The notes beneath the pieces were generated by a model. The model made no database searches, was not told the origin of the DNA, and saw only the letters and a program-made list of their open reading frames with translations. Below are positions 28,475 through 35,882 of a stretch of DNA of 64,000 nucleotides, piece after piece. Source of the DNA: Coraliomargarita sinensis (GTDB lineage: Bacteria > Verrucomicrobiota > Verrucomicrobiia > Opitutales > Coraliomargaritaceae); the NCBI RefSeq assembly GCF_003185655.1, contig NZ_QHJQ01000001.1:434001-498000 (forward strand), given 5' to 3'. Position numbers and translations under genes: made by a program. Every line of letters starts with the position of its first letter. Within the stretch, counting starts at the first letter, position 1.

Positions 28475-29047
28475 CTAAGGTAGAAGTTCCGGATTCTTGC
28501 TCAGTACGTAAGCGACGACCTCGGCAATGCGTTTCTGACCAAGGAGTGTCTCCCAGGGCTGCATGCCTTTTTCAGGGAAACCGTTGGCTACGCTGACATA
28601 GATTTCGGACGGCTTGGCACCGTGTACCCATTCGTCGTCCACCAGATTGAAGCCGATACCGCCTTCAAGGTTTTTACCGTGGCAGGCGATGCAGTTGGCT
28701 TCGAAGGTGGCCTGGCCCGCTTGAACGAAGCTGGAATTGGTCGCCATTTCGAAAAAGAGCCCGTCATTGGTCACATCGATCGAATTGGCCAGCCGTGCGG
28801 TGGCAACTTTCTCGAGCTTGGCCTCAAGTGCCGGATGAGTGCCTCCTTCAAAGCGGCGGTCGTCGAGCACGATCCAATAGATGATGGAGAAGCCGATGAC
28901 CCCGAACAGGATAATGAGCCACCACATGGGCAGGCGCTGGTCGTATTCGCGGATACCGTCGACCACATGATCGCGGAGGATGACGCCTTCCGGAAGATCC
29001 TCTTCAGTGACGTCTTCGGGTGTATCGTGTTCGAGTCCGTGTTTCAT
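28475..29047 (-). CDS. ccoP: cbb3 oxidase subunit CcoP, single-haem form
   Basis: 190 residues. CcoP passes electrons from cytochrome c to the CcoO haem. Acidic N-terminus, 'DGIREYDQRLPMWW' (the standard CcoP entry motif), one transmembrane helix (about 41-61), then a cytochrome c domain with one CxxCH: Cys119, Cys122, His123 ('CIACHGKNLEGG'), a candidate axial Met in 'GMQPW', and a C-terminal 'AEVVAYVLSKNP'. Typical proteobacterial CcoP (about 300 residues) has two such domains; this one has only one. It overlaps ccoQ by ATGA. Confidence 0.92.
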   Translation of the reverse strand: MKHGLEHDTPEDVTEEDLPEGVILRDHVVDGIREYDQRLPMWWLIILFGVIGFSIIYWIVLDDRRFEGGTHPALEAKLEKVATARLANSIDVTNDGLFFEMATNSSFVQAGQATFEANCIACHGKNLEGGIGFNLVDDEWVHGAKPSEIYVSVANGFPEKGMQPWETLLGQKRIAEVVAYVLSKNPELLP

Positions 29048-29232
29048 GAGTCGTGCTTGCTGGGGTTACTGGAGGCGTCTTCCTCGAGGGGCAGGTTTTC
29101 CATGTGTTGCACGGTGCTTTTCTTGAGGAGAAAAGCGCGCAGGCTGATGGCGAGGAAAACGCCGAAGGTGAACCAGAAGGAGATGAGCGGGACGAAAGTC
29201 GTCCAGTCGTCGTAGATGATGCGTTTGAACAT
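29044..29232 (-). CDS. ccoQ: cbb3 oxidase small subunit CcoQ-like
   Basis: 62 residues: one transmembrane helix ('FVPLISFWFTFGVFLAISLRAF') followed by a charged tail containing 'ENLPLEED', the usual CcoQ layout. CcoQ stabilises the complex and its interaction with CcoP. The call rests mainly on position between ccoNO and ccoP, size and topology, since the family is poorly conserved. Its stop overlaps the ccoP start by ATGA. Confidence 0.82.
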   Translation of the reverse strand: MFKRIIYDDWTTFVPLISFWFTFGVFLAISLRAFLLKKSTVQHMENLPLEEDASSNPSKHDS

Positions 29233-29270
29233 ATGCAGGTGCGAAGGTTGAAGGTGGGAAAGTGCGCAGG

Positions 29271-31676
29271 TTAATTAATCGATGTCAGTTCGGATTCTTG
29301 CTGGGCCTCGGCAGGATCAACTTTTTCGCCGGCTTCCCGGTAGGCGCCGAGTTTTTGCAGGTAGGCAATCAGTGCGACGATTTCCCTGTCGGGTTCGGTG
29401 AAGGCGCCTTTTTCGGCCAGGCCTTTCACGATCGTCTCGGCCTGTTCATCCACCTGGGCTTGAATGTCTTCTTCGGACAGGTCGATCGGGTAAGGGACAC
29501 CGAGCATCCGCATGGCGTTGATCTTATTTGGCAGCTGGCTGACCTTGATCTCTTTTTCGAAGAGCCAGGGGTAGCTGGGCATATTTGAGCCCGGGGAAAC
29601 GCTGCGCGGATCCAGCATGTGATAGAAATGCCAGTCGTCGGAACGCTTACCGCCCTCGCGGGCGAGGTCCGGGCCGGTGCGCTTCGAGCCCCACTGGTAG
29701 GGGAAGTCGTAGACGAATTCCCCAAGATGGGAGTAGTCGCCGTAGCGCAGTACCTCCGGGACCATGGTTCGGATCATTTGCGAGTGGCAGTTGTAGCAGC
29801 CCTCGCTGACGTAGATATCGCGACCGGCCAGCTCCAGGGGAGTGTAAGGGACCTGGATACGGCCCTCAATGTTATCGGCACGCTGCACGGTGACGGTGGG
29901 TATGATCTGGATCGCACCCCCGATGGCAGCGGCGATGAGCGTCAGCACGGTGAAGGCAAAGCTATGGTCGAGCAGTCTCTCGTACCATTTTGTCCATTGT
30001 ACTTTGCAGGCTTCAAAGTGGGCCATGGCGGCGATGACGAGGAAGATCGTCATCAACAGCCCGAAGAGAAAGAGTCCGCCGTCGCCGAATATGGTCAGGC
30101 AGACGAAGAAGACGATGAGCAGGGAGTAGATGACCGGTGCGTTCAGGTAGGCGAAGATACCCAGCTTGCGCGGCTCATCGGAACCCTCGGGCTCGGGTTG
30201 CGGCACTTCGATGGTGCCGTTGGCCGGTTCTCCGTTACGGGCGGTCTTCCAGATATTGTAGGCCATCAAGCCGAAGCCGAAGAGATAAAGCCCGCCCCCG
30301 ATGGCGCGGAAGAGCATGACCGGTTTGATGGCCTGCAGGGTTTCGAGAAAGTCTGGGTATTTCAGAAGTGTGCCGTTGTCGGTGGTGGCGTTGAGCATCA
30401 GCCCCTGGGTGATGCCGGAGACCCACATGGAGGCGACGTAGAGAAGAATCCCGACCATGCCCATCCAGAAGTGGGCGTTGGCCATTGCGGTCGAGTGAAG
30501 CTTCGTATTCCAGAGCCGCGGGGCCAGCCAGTAGAACATGCCGGCCGCGAGGAAGCCGTTCCAGCCGAGGGTGCCGCTGTGCACGTGCCCCACCGTCCAG
30601 TCGGTGTAGTGGGAGAGGGCATTCACGGATTTGATGGAAAGGAGCGGGCCTTCGAAGGTCGCCATCCCGTAGAAGGTGACGGCGGCAGCGAAGAACTTGA
30701 CCACAGGATCGGTCAGTAACTTGTCCCATGCACCGCGCAGGGTAAGCAGGCCGTTGAGCATGCCGGCCCAGGAAGGGGCCCAAAGCATGAGCGAGAAGAT
30801 CATGCCGAGGGATTGCAGCCATTCGGGCAGGGAGGTGTTGAGCAGGTGATGCGGGCCGGCCCAAATGTAAATGAAGACGAGCGACCAGAAGTGAATGATC
30901 GACAGCCGGTAGGAATAAACCGGCCGGTTGACCGACTTCGGCACGAAGTAATACATGATGCCGAGCATCGGCGTGGTCAGGAAGAAGGCGACGGCGTTGT
31001 GCCCGTACCACCATTGTACGAGCGCGTCCTGCACCCCGCCGAAGATCGGGTAGCTGTGGGTGAAGCTAGTCGGGATGGACAGGTGGTTGACCACGTAGAG
31101 CAGGGTGATGGTGACGATCGTCGCGATATAGAACCAAAGGCCGACGTAAAGGGAGCGCTCGCGGCGGATGGCCAGCGTCCAGAAGAAGTTGGCCGCAAAG
31201 ACCAGCCAAATGACGGCGACCAGGATGTTGATCGGCCAGATCAGTTCGGCGTATTCCTTGCCCCGGGTGTAGCCAGCGGGCAGGGAGATGGCTGCGCAGA
31301 CGATAATGAACTGCCAGCCCCAGAAATTGATCTTACTCAGCAGGTCCGAAGCCATGCGTGCACGGCAAAGTCGCTGGGTCGAATAGTACACCCCGGCAAA
31401 CATCATGTTGCCCACGAAGGCGAAAATGGCGGCGTTGGTATGGAGCGGCCGGAGACGCCCGAAGGTGAGGAACTCGACCCCCTCGCTTTTAAGCCAGCCG
31501 AAGGTGATCCATTCGAGGAACTTGCCGTTCATTTGCCAGTAGTTGAGCTGGGTGGCGATAAGGACGCCGACGCCCAGGCCGACCAGCCCCCAAAAGATGG
31601 AGGCGATCATAAACTTTCTAACGATGGCGTCATCGAATTCGATGGTCGTGGTGTTGTTCGTTGGATTCGTATTCAT
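29271..31676 (-). CDS. ccoN: Fused cbb3 cytochrome oxidase subunits CcoN-CcoO
   Basis: 801 residues. The CcoN part (about 1-490) is the catalytic haem-copper subunit: haem b and Cu-B ligands are visible in 'RPLHTNAAIF', 'WWYGHNAVAFF', 'WAGPHHLLNTS' and 'VGHVHSGTLGWNG', across about 12 helices. A linker (about 480-500) leads to the CcoO part: a membrane anchor and a monohaem cytochrome with C627-Y-N-C630-H631 ('GCYNCHSQMIRT') and 'GSKRTGPDLAREGG'. The fused form is known from Bacteroidota, Verrucomicrobiota and relatives. The enzyme reduces O2 with high affinity and pumps protons in the cytoplasmic membrane. Confidence 0.96.
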   Translation of the reverse strand: MNTNPTNNTTTIEFDDAIVRKFMIASIFWGLVGLGVGVLIATQLNYWQMNGKFLEWITFGWLKSEGVEFLTFGRLRPLHTNAAIFAFVGNMMFAGVYYSTQRLCRARMASDLLSKINFWGWQFIIVCAAISLPAGYTRGKEYAELIWPINILVAVIWLVFAANFFWTLAIRRERSLYVGLWFYIATIVTITLLYVVNHLSIPTSFTHSYPIFGGVQDALVQWWYGHNAVAFFLTTPMLGIMYYFVPKSVNRPVYSYRLSIIHFWSLVFIYIWAGPHHLLNTSLPEWLQSLGMIFSLMLWAPSWAGMLNGLLTLRGAWDKLLTDPVVKFFAAAVTFYGMATFEGPLLSIKSVNALSHYTDWTVGHVHSGTLGWNGFLAAGMFYWLAPRLWNTKLHSTAMANAHFWMGMVGILLYVASMWVSGITQGLMLNATTDNGTLLKYPDFLETLQAIKPVMLFRAIGGGLYLFGFGLMAYNIWKTARNGEPANGTIEVPQPEPEGSDEPRKLGIFAYLNAPVIYSLLIVFFVCLTIFGDGGLFLFGLLMTIFLVIAAMAHFEACKVQWTKWYERLLDHSFAFTVLTLIAAAIGGAIQIIPTVTVQRADNIEGRIQVPYTPLELAGRDIYVSEGCYNCHSQMIRTMVPEVLRYGDYSHLGEFVYDFPYQWGSKRTGPDLAREGGKRSDDWHFYHMLDPRSVSPGSNMPSYPWLFEKEIKVSQLPNKINAMRMLGVPYPIDLSEEDIQAQVDEQAETIVKGLAEKGAFTEPDREIVALIAYLQKLGAYREAGEKVDPAEAQQESELTSIN

Positions 31677-31698
31677 CTGCGTAAATTATGATTTTCGT

Positions 31699-31860
31699 CT
31701 ATCGGCGGAGGGCGCTTTTTGGAGTCTCCGCATCGAAGGGACGGAGCGCATCCTGTTCGGGTGAGCTGAGGTCCTCCGAGCGACGTTCGCGCACAAAGAA
31801 GAGCAAAAAGAGGCAAGCCAGCAGCAGGCTAAGAAATACAGTCAGTATGAGGACGTTCAT
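31699..31860 (-). CDS. ccoS: cbb3 oxidase maturation protein CcoS
   Basis: 53 residues: one N-terminal transmembrane helix ('LILTVFLSLLLACLFLLFFV') and an acidic tail 'RSEDLSSPEQDALRPFD', closely following the pattern of CcoS, a small protein needed for cofactor insertion into cbb3 oxidase. Its ATG overlaps the stop of the upstream gene by ATGA and it ends 22 bases before ccoNO, so it belongs to the operon. It is short enough to be missed by automatic gene calling. Confidence 0.85.
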   Translation of the reverse strand: MNVLILTVFLSLLLACLFLLFFVRERRSEDLSSPEQDALRPFDAETPKSALRR

Positions 31861-32345
31861 GGTCGAGTGGGGTGGTGCGCGACAAAGGGGCAGTCGCTGC
31901 GGAAAGTTTTATGATGGCAGAGGTCGATTTCCCTGCCGAAGAAACCGGAGAGCGCGTGGTTGATGAGGTCTTTGTTACACTCGCGGTCGAGTTCGTTGAA
32001 CTCATGTTCGGCATCCCAACTATCCTCAAAAACACTCATGAAGGCTTTCAACCCTGAATCGTGGAGTTCCATGCAGGCCCGCCCGCCGAAGCAGCGCTCC
32101 TTGCAGTCGCAGGTAATGCCGAGAAAACGGTTGAGGTGAAACACGTCCGTGCTGCTCTTGGCAGCGGAGCCGTGTTCCAATATTTCCAATACCGTATCAA
32201 AAGCGCTGGTGAAGAATTCGTAAGGCACCACGCCGCCATCCCCGTTCCCCGATCCGATCGCAGCGGGGATTTCAACCTCCGTTAACCAGTTTTCAATAAT
32301 CTGATCCCGGTTGTCGCGCAGGTAGTTGACGAGCCTGTGGTGCAT
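31857..32345 (-). CDS. Cys/His-rich protein leading the cbb3 operon, unknown function
   Basis: 162 residues, soluble. The N-terminal helix 'YLRDNRDQIIENWLTEVE' resembles the start of RsbR-type/sensor N-terminal helical domains ('..I...W...V'). The middle holds 'CDCKERCFGGRAC', and the C-terminal part 'LCHHKTFRSDCPFVAHH', giving a Cys/His set that could bind metal, haem or an Fe-S cluster (inference). There is no DNA-binding motif. It is the first gene of the cbb3 operon, coupled to ccoS, and faces a Cys-rich PocR-AraC regulator, so a redox or oxygen-related role is plausible. I do not recognise a named family. Confidence 0.7.
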   Translation of the reverse strand: MHHRLVNYLRDNRDQIIENWLTEVEIPAAIGSGNGDGGVVPYEFFTSAFDTVLEILEHGSAAKSSTDVFHLNRFLGITCDCKERCFGGRACMELHDSGLKAFMSVFEDSWDAEHEFNELDRECNKDLINHALSGFFGREIDLCHHKTFRSDCPFVAHHPTRP

Positions 32346-32510
32346 GAGGAGAGAGATTCGGGATGTGAGATGCGGGAAGTTGGAATTAGTCGGGCTTGCC
32401 CTGCGAAGCTCTTGGGCGAAGCAGGGTTGATTATTACATTAGGTGCCCTAGCTTGTCTCAGCATATCGCGCACAAAGCTGCGCATTTTCTGCATAATCCC
32501 GATCTTAGTC
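32346..32510. promoter_or_regulatory. Divergent control region of cbb3 operon and AraC regulator
   Basis: This gap must hold the promoters of the minus-strand cbb3 operon and the plus-strand regulator. No perfect FNR/ANR box (TTGAT-N4-ATCAA) could be seen; there is a half-site-like TTGATTATTAC near 32426. The regulator frame stays open through the gap, but its coding character there is poor. Confidence 0.4.
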
Positions 32511-33440
32511 ATGGCATTCGATACTTGCTCCAGTCCAAACCAAGCCGATGTGCGAGAGCGTGCGGCGAGTCGGAGCCAGTCCGTAGTGGAGAAACTTTCC
32601 AGCTCCCAGCTTTATAAAGACTATGAAAAGGCCTTTCGCGGGGCCACTGGCCTGCCCTTGGCGATTCGACCAGCTAGAGCTTATACCAACGCCCTGCGCA
32701 AGACGGAGGAGGAAAACCCTTTCTGCGCTTTGATGGCGCAAACGAACGAGGGCTGTGCGAATTGCCTGAAGATGCAGCAGGCGCTTGAGGAAAAGGCCGG
32801 CCTCGAGCCCAAGTCCCTGCATTGCTTCGCCGGTCTCTGTGACAGTGCGGTCCCGATTCGAGTGGGTGACGAACTGATCGCTTTTTTACAAACCGGCCAG
32901 ATTCTCCTGCACCAGCCGAACGAAGAGGAATTTTCCCGCACCACGAAACAGTTGCTCGCCTGGGGCGCGGACGTGAACCTCAAGGCGCTCGAAGAAGCCT
33001 ATTTCCAGACGAAAGTCTTCGATTCCGAGCAATATAATGCCATGCTCCGCCTGCTTGCCACCTTCGCTGAGCACTTGGCTACCATCAGCAATAGTATCGA
33101 GCCGGAGGCCGGTGAGTCGGAGCCCGCACTGGTCGGCAATGCCAAACGCTACATTCAGGAGCGCTTCCAGGAAAAGATCTCACTCGACGAGGCCGCACGG
33201 GCCGTCAACGCCAGTACGCGGCACTTCTGCAAGGTCTTTAAACAAGCCACGGGACTAACCTTTACGGATTATCTCGCCCGCATTCGGGTAGAGAAGGCCA
33301 AGAACCTTCTGCAGAATCCGCATCTGCGCGTGAGTGAAATCGCTTTCGAAACCGGCTTTGATTCCATTTCGCAGTTCAATCGCTCCTTCAAGCGGATCAC
33401 CGGGTTGGCCCCCACCCAGTTCCGCAGCGAGTTCTGCTAG
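32511..33440 (+). CDS. PocR-domain AraC-family transcriptional regulator
   Basis: 309 residues from ATG 32511 ('MAFDTCSS'). The N-terminal PocR sensory domain (about 35-200) has the family cysteine pattern: 'NPFCALM', 'GCANCLKMQ' and 'HCFAGLCDSAVPI'. The C-terminal AraC domain has two helix-turn-helix motifs ('ISLDEAARAVNASTRHFCKVFKQATG' region and 'RVSEIAFETGFDSISQFNRSFKR'). PocR domains are thought to bind small hydrocarbon derivatives; the cysteines could also make it redox-responsive (inference). It is divergent from the cbb3 operon and is the obvious candidate to control it, but that is untested. Confidence 0.88.
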   Translation: MAFDTCSSPNQADVRERAASRSQSVVEKLSSSQLYKDYEKAFRGATGLPLAIRPARAYTNALRKTEEENPFCALMAQTNEGCANCLKMQQALEEKAGLEPKSLHCFAGLCDSAVPIRVGDELIAFLQTGQILLHQPNEEEFSRTTKQLLAWGADVNLKALEEAYFQTKVFDSEQYNAMLRLLATFAEHLATISNSIEPEAGESEPALVGNAKRYIQERFQEKISLDEAARAVNASTRHFCKVFKQATGLTFTDYLARIRVEKAKNLLQNPHLRVSEIAFETGFDSISQFNRSFKRITGLAPTQFRSEFC

Positions 33441-33457
33441 CTAGTATTCGTTCAAAC

Positions 33458-33565
33458 AAGTTTTTCACATAGAACTCCAACTGTAGCCGGAGGCCTTAGC
33501 CTTTGGTCCGAGCATTTCGTAACGTCCCGCCAAAGCCGAAGGGCTGCGGCTCCGTGAAAAAACTT
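33458..33565. repeat. Palindromic intergenic element bounded by inverted ends
   Basis: AAGTTTTTCAC (33458-33468) pairs with GTGAAAAAACTT (33554-33565, one extra A). Inside are CTTTGG/CCAAAG and AGCCG/CGGCT pairs, giving a branched fold. It starts with 'ctgtagccgg' at 33481, shared with the cluster at 22860. It lies downstream of the AraC gene and could also help end its transcript. Confidence 0.55.
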
Positions 33566-33697
33566 ATTTAAAGCTCCACTAGCCGATCACCCGGCGCGAT
33601 GGTTTCTCTTAGCTGCGCCGCGGGAGCGCTGCAGAGTAGCCGAACCAAGGAAAACTTCCCGCTTGCTCTTCAAGTGAGGCCAGGGCAGCATTCTTGG

Positions 33698-34097
33698 GTC
33701 GATTTCGGAGTGTGGGCATTCGCTTGAGCTTTGGCTTGAGAGGAAAGTCCGGACACCGTAGGGCAGGATTCCCTGTGAAAGCGGGGGACCGGCGGGGCAA
33801 CCTGCCGGGACGGACAGTGTCACAGAAAACAAACCGCCCTGAGCAAACTTCTGGTTCGCGAAGGGTAAGGGTGAAAAGGTGAGGTAAGAGCTCACCGCTT
33901 CAGAGGTAACAATGAAGGCAGGATAAACCCAATCCGGTGCAAGGCAAAATAGGGAATCGGGCGGCCCGTCCAACGATTCCGGGTATGTCGCACTTCGCTC
34001 CGGCGGAGATCCCGCTCCGGCGGGATAGATAAATGAATGCCCAGTCGCTCTCAAGGGGCGACGGACAAAATCCGGCTTACAGCACTCCGAAATCGAC
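33698..34097 (+). ncRNA. rnpB: RNase P RNA (class A)
   Basis: About 400 bases. The ends form a perfect 15-base P1 helix: GTCGATTTCGGAGTG (33698-33712) with CACTCCGAAATCGAC (34083-34097). Conserved cores are present in order: 'GAGGAAAGTCCGGACACC' with 'GTAGGGCAG' near 33740-33770, 'GGGTAAGGGTGAAAAGGTG' and 'GGTAAGAGCTCACCGC' near 33860-33900, 'CCGGTGCAAGGCAAAATAGG' near 33930-33955, and 'ACAAAATCCGGCTTACAG' near 34065-34083. It is the catalytic RNA that trims tRNA 5' ends. Coding frames that cross this interval are incidental. Confidence 0.96.
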
Positions 34098-34108
34098 ACC
34101 CTGAATGA

Positions 34109-34181
34109 ATACTTCATCTTACTCTTAATTGTAATCTCACTCTTGATCCAAAACGAGTAGAGTAAGATTTCGATGAAGTAT
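34109..34181 (+). terminator. Long bulged hairpin downstream of rnpB
   Basis: ATACTTCA (34109-34116) pairs with TGAAGTAT (34174-34181), and TCTTACTCT (34117-34125) with AGAGTAAGA (34159-34167); a six-base bulge (34168-34173) interrupts one side. It begins about ten bases after the rnpB P1 helix. It could end rnpB transcription, though the following bases are not U-rich. Confidence 0.5.
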
Positions 34182-34241
34182 AAGAGCCCGAGAACCTCTC
34201 CGGACGGCTGAATTTGCCTTTCTTTTGTCTCTTTTTCCCGC

Positions 34242-34295
34242 TTGACATGCCGCGGGCGGAAACGCACTTTCCCGCCTCTTAACTTTTTCAGACAC
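34242..34295 (+). promoter_or_regulatory. Possible rpsT promoter and 5' leader hairpin
   Basis: TTGACA at 34242-34247 is a consensus -35 hexamer; the -10 that should follow is weak. The leader holds GGCGG-AAA...TTT-c-CCGCC, a bulged hairpin just before the rpsT start that could take part in the autoregulation known for S20 in other bacteria. Confidence 0.35.
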
Positions 34296-34553
34296 ATGGC
34301 AAATACCAAATCAGCACTCAAATACGTCCGTAAGACCGAAGGCCGCACCCTGCGCAACCGTCAGGTCAAAAGCCGCTTGAAGACCCTTTCCAAGAAGGTC
34401 GAGGCTGCCGCCGCATCCGGTGACAAGGACGCCTTGGCCACGGCATCCCGCCAATATATCTCCGCCCTGGATAAGGCCGGTAAGACAGGCCTGGTGCACG
34501 CCAACAAGATTGCACGCCAGAAGGCGCGCTGTGCCGCCCTTGCGGCCGCATAA
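34296..34553 (+). CDS. rpsT: 30S ribosomal protein S20
   Basis: 85 residues from ATG 34296. S20 binds 16S rRNA early in 30S assembly. Seen: '[27 protein letters not shown]', the standard N-terminal motif, then an Ala/Lys-rich helical body and '[20 protein letters not shown]' near the end. The length is typical. An in-frame extension upstream to 34242 has no support. A strong intrinsic terminator follows at 34577. Confidence 0.97.
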   Translation: MANTKSALKYVRKTEGRTLRNRQVKSRLKTLSKKVEAAAASGDKDALATASRQYISALDKAGKTGLVHANKIARQKARCAALAAA

Positions 34554-34576
34554 GCACAATCTTGCTTCACCCTTTT

Positions 34577-34615
34577 GTGCCCCCGGATTCGCTTGTCGAA
34601 CCGGGGGCACTTTGT
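34577..34615 (+). terminator. Rho-independent terminator after rpsT
   Basis: GTGCCCCCGG (34577-34586) and CCGGGGGCAC (34601-34610) form a perfect 10-base GC-rich stem with a 14-base loop, followed by TTTGT. Confidence 0.8.
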
Positions 34616-34630
34616 ATCCATCTTTCCATA

Positions 34631-35437
34631 GTGCCCGACAAACCGAAAAAGAAAAATGCCATTGGCTTCCCGCCGCCCCTGCTGGGTGAGCAGCCGTATC
34701 GGCTGGATGTGCTGGCTTCGGCCGGGGATTGGCTGGCCCTGGAAAAACCGTCAGGTGTGGGTACGCGTGCCCACCCATGGGACGAGACGCCAGATCTCGA
34801 TAGTGCCTTGAACCAGCAGCTTGAAGCGGGGAAGCCGGAATTGCAGCGCACCGGGGCCGACGTGTTTGGTTCGGTTTATTATCTGGATCCGGAAGTCAGT
34901 GGAGTGGCACTCTTTGCCAAAAACCGCCATGGCTTGGCTGACTTGCGTAATCGTTTCGGCTCGGGCGAGTGTCGATTCACCTTTCGTTTTGTGTCGGCCC
35001 GCAATGAAGCGGCGGAAGGTAATTTTCAGGCGGATGCCCCGCTTCTCCCGCACCGGGTGAAGCCGAAGATGATTCCTTCGACGGCCAAAGGCAAAAAGTG
35101 CCGCACCGAATTCAATCGTTTGGTCGAATCCGATCTCGGATGGGTGCTTTGGGAGGCGCAGGTCGATTTCTTCCGACCGCATCAGGTCCGCGCCCACGCC
35201 GGGACTCACGGAATTTCAGTGCTGGGTGATTCGGTTTACGGCGGTCCGGAAGCGCCCACGGTGCGCCAGCTTCAACCCCGCGCGCGACGGTCGGACTTGG
35301 ATTCAGCGGTCTTTTCAGGGCTTGCCGTGCATCTCTTACGGGCTGAATTCTCGTCCGGCAATGACGCTCACCTGGTTGAATCGCCACTGCCAAAACCCTT
35401 CGCGCTCCTGTTGAAGCGGCTGGGGCTGAGCGCATAA
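34631..35437 (+). CDS. RluA-family pseudouridine synthase-like protein
   Basis: 268 residues from GTG 34631, placed after the rpsT terminator; a TTG at 34562 would lie inside it. RluA-family enzymes convert uridine to pseudouridine in rRNA or tRNA. Seen: '[16 protein letters not shown]' (motif I), '[19 protein letters not shown]' (motif II) and '[23 protein letters not shown]' (motif III). The catalytic Asp is kept, but motif II reads YYLD where the family has (H)RLD, so the conserved Arg before Leu-Asp is replaced by Tyr. Activity is therefore likely but not certain; the RNA target is unknown. Confidence 0.82.
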   Translation: MPDKPKKKNAIGFPPPLLGEQPYRLDVLASAGDWLALEKPSGVGTRAHPWDETPDLDSALNQQLEAGKPELQRTGADVFGSVYYLDPEVSGVALFAKNRHGLADLRNRFGSGECRFTFRFVSARNEAAEGNFQADAPLLPHRVKPKMIPSTAKGKKCRTEFNRLVESDLGWVLWEAQVDFFRPHQVRAHAGTHGISVLGDSVYGGPEAPTVRQLQPRARRSDLDSAVFSGLAVHLLRAEFSSGNDAHLVESPLPKPFALLLKRLGLSA

Positions 35438-35527
35438 CTTTCGGCCCGGGGTGCCAACCCTTGGAATAGGAACTTGCTATTTGATGGCGGCTCCCTTTCC
35501 TTCTCCGGTTTTTCACAAGACATCGTC

Positions 35528-35854
35528 ATGACTCAAATTGAATTTCTCACGCATCTGCCGCTGGCACAAGCCGCGCCTCCGGGCGGCGGACTCAGCCAGT
35601 TTCTCCCTATTATTCTTCTCTTCGTCGGGATGTGGTTTCTTATCATCGCGCCGCAGCGCAAGCGCCAGAAGGCTCACGATAAGATGCTGTCTGAGCTGAA
35701 GACCGGCGACGAGATCGTCACCAGCGGGGGCATTTACGGCACCATTACCAATGTTAAGGACGACCGTCTCGTCGTGCGCATCGCTGACAACACCAAAATC
35801 GAGCTGGGCAAAAGCTTCGTGGCCAACAAAATCGGCGCCGACGCGGATAAGTAG
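35528..35854 (+). CDS. yajC: Preprotein translocase subunit YajC
   Basis: 108 residues from ATG 35528. YajC is a small membrane partner of SecDF in the Sec holo-translocon. Seen: one transmembrane helix ('FLPIILLFVGMWFLIIAPQRKRQKAH', the characteristic YajC helix with 'PQRKRQK' after it) and the conserved 'LKTGDEIVTSGGIYGTI' domain. It is directly upstream of secDF (28-base gap), the standard gene order. Confidence 0.96.
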   Translation: MTQIEFLTHLPLAQAAPPGGGLSQFLPIILLFVGMWFLIIAPQRKRQKAHDKMLSELKTGDEIVTSGGIYGTITNVKDDRLVVRIADNTKIELGKSFVANKIGADADK

Positions 35855-35882
35855 CCTGTATTAACATCTGAAAGCTTTCGCT

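Noticed and set aside
32346..32510. FNR/ANR binding site controlling the cbb3 operon
   Set aside because: Only a partial half-site (TTGAT) is seen; the second half is not at the required spacing.
33587..34357. 256-codon minus-strand open frame
   Set aside because: It lies over the RNase P RNA and the rpsT leader; the conserved RNA elements on the plus strand explain the sequence.
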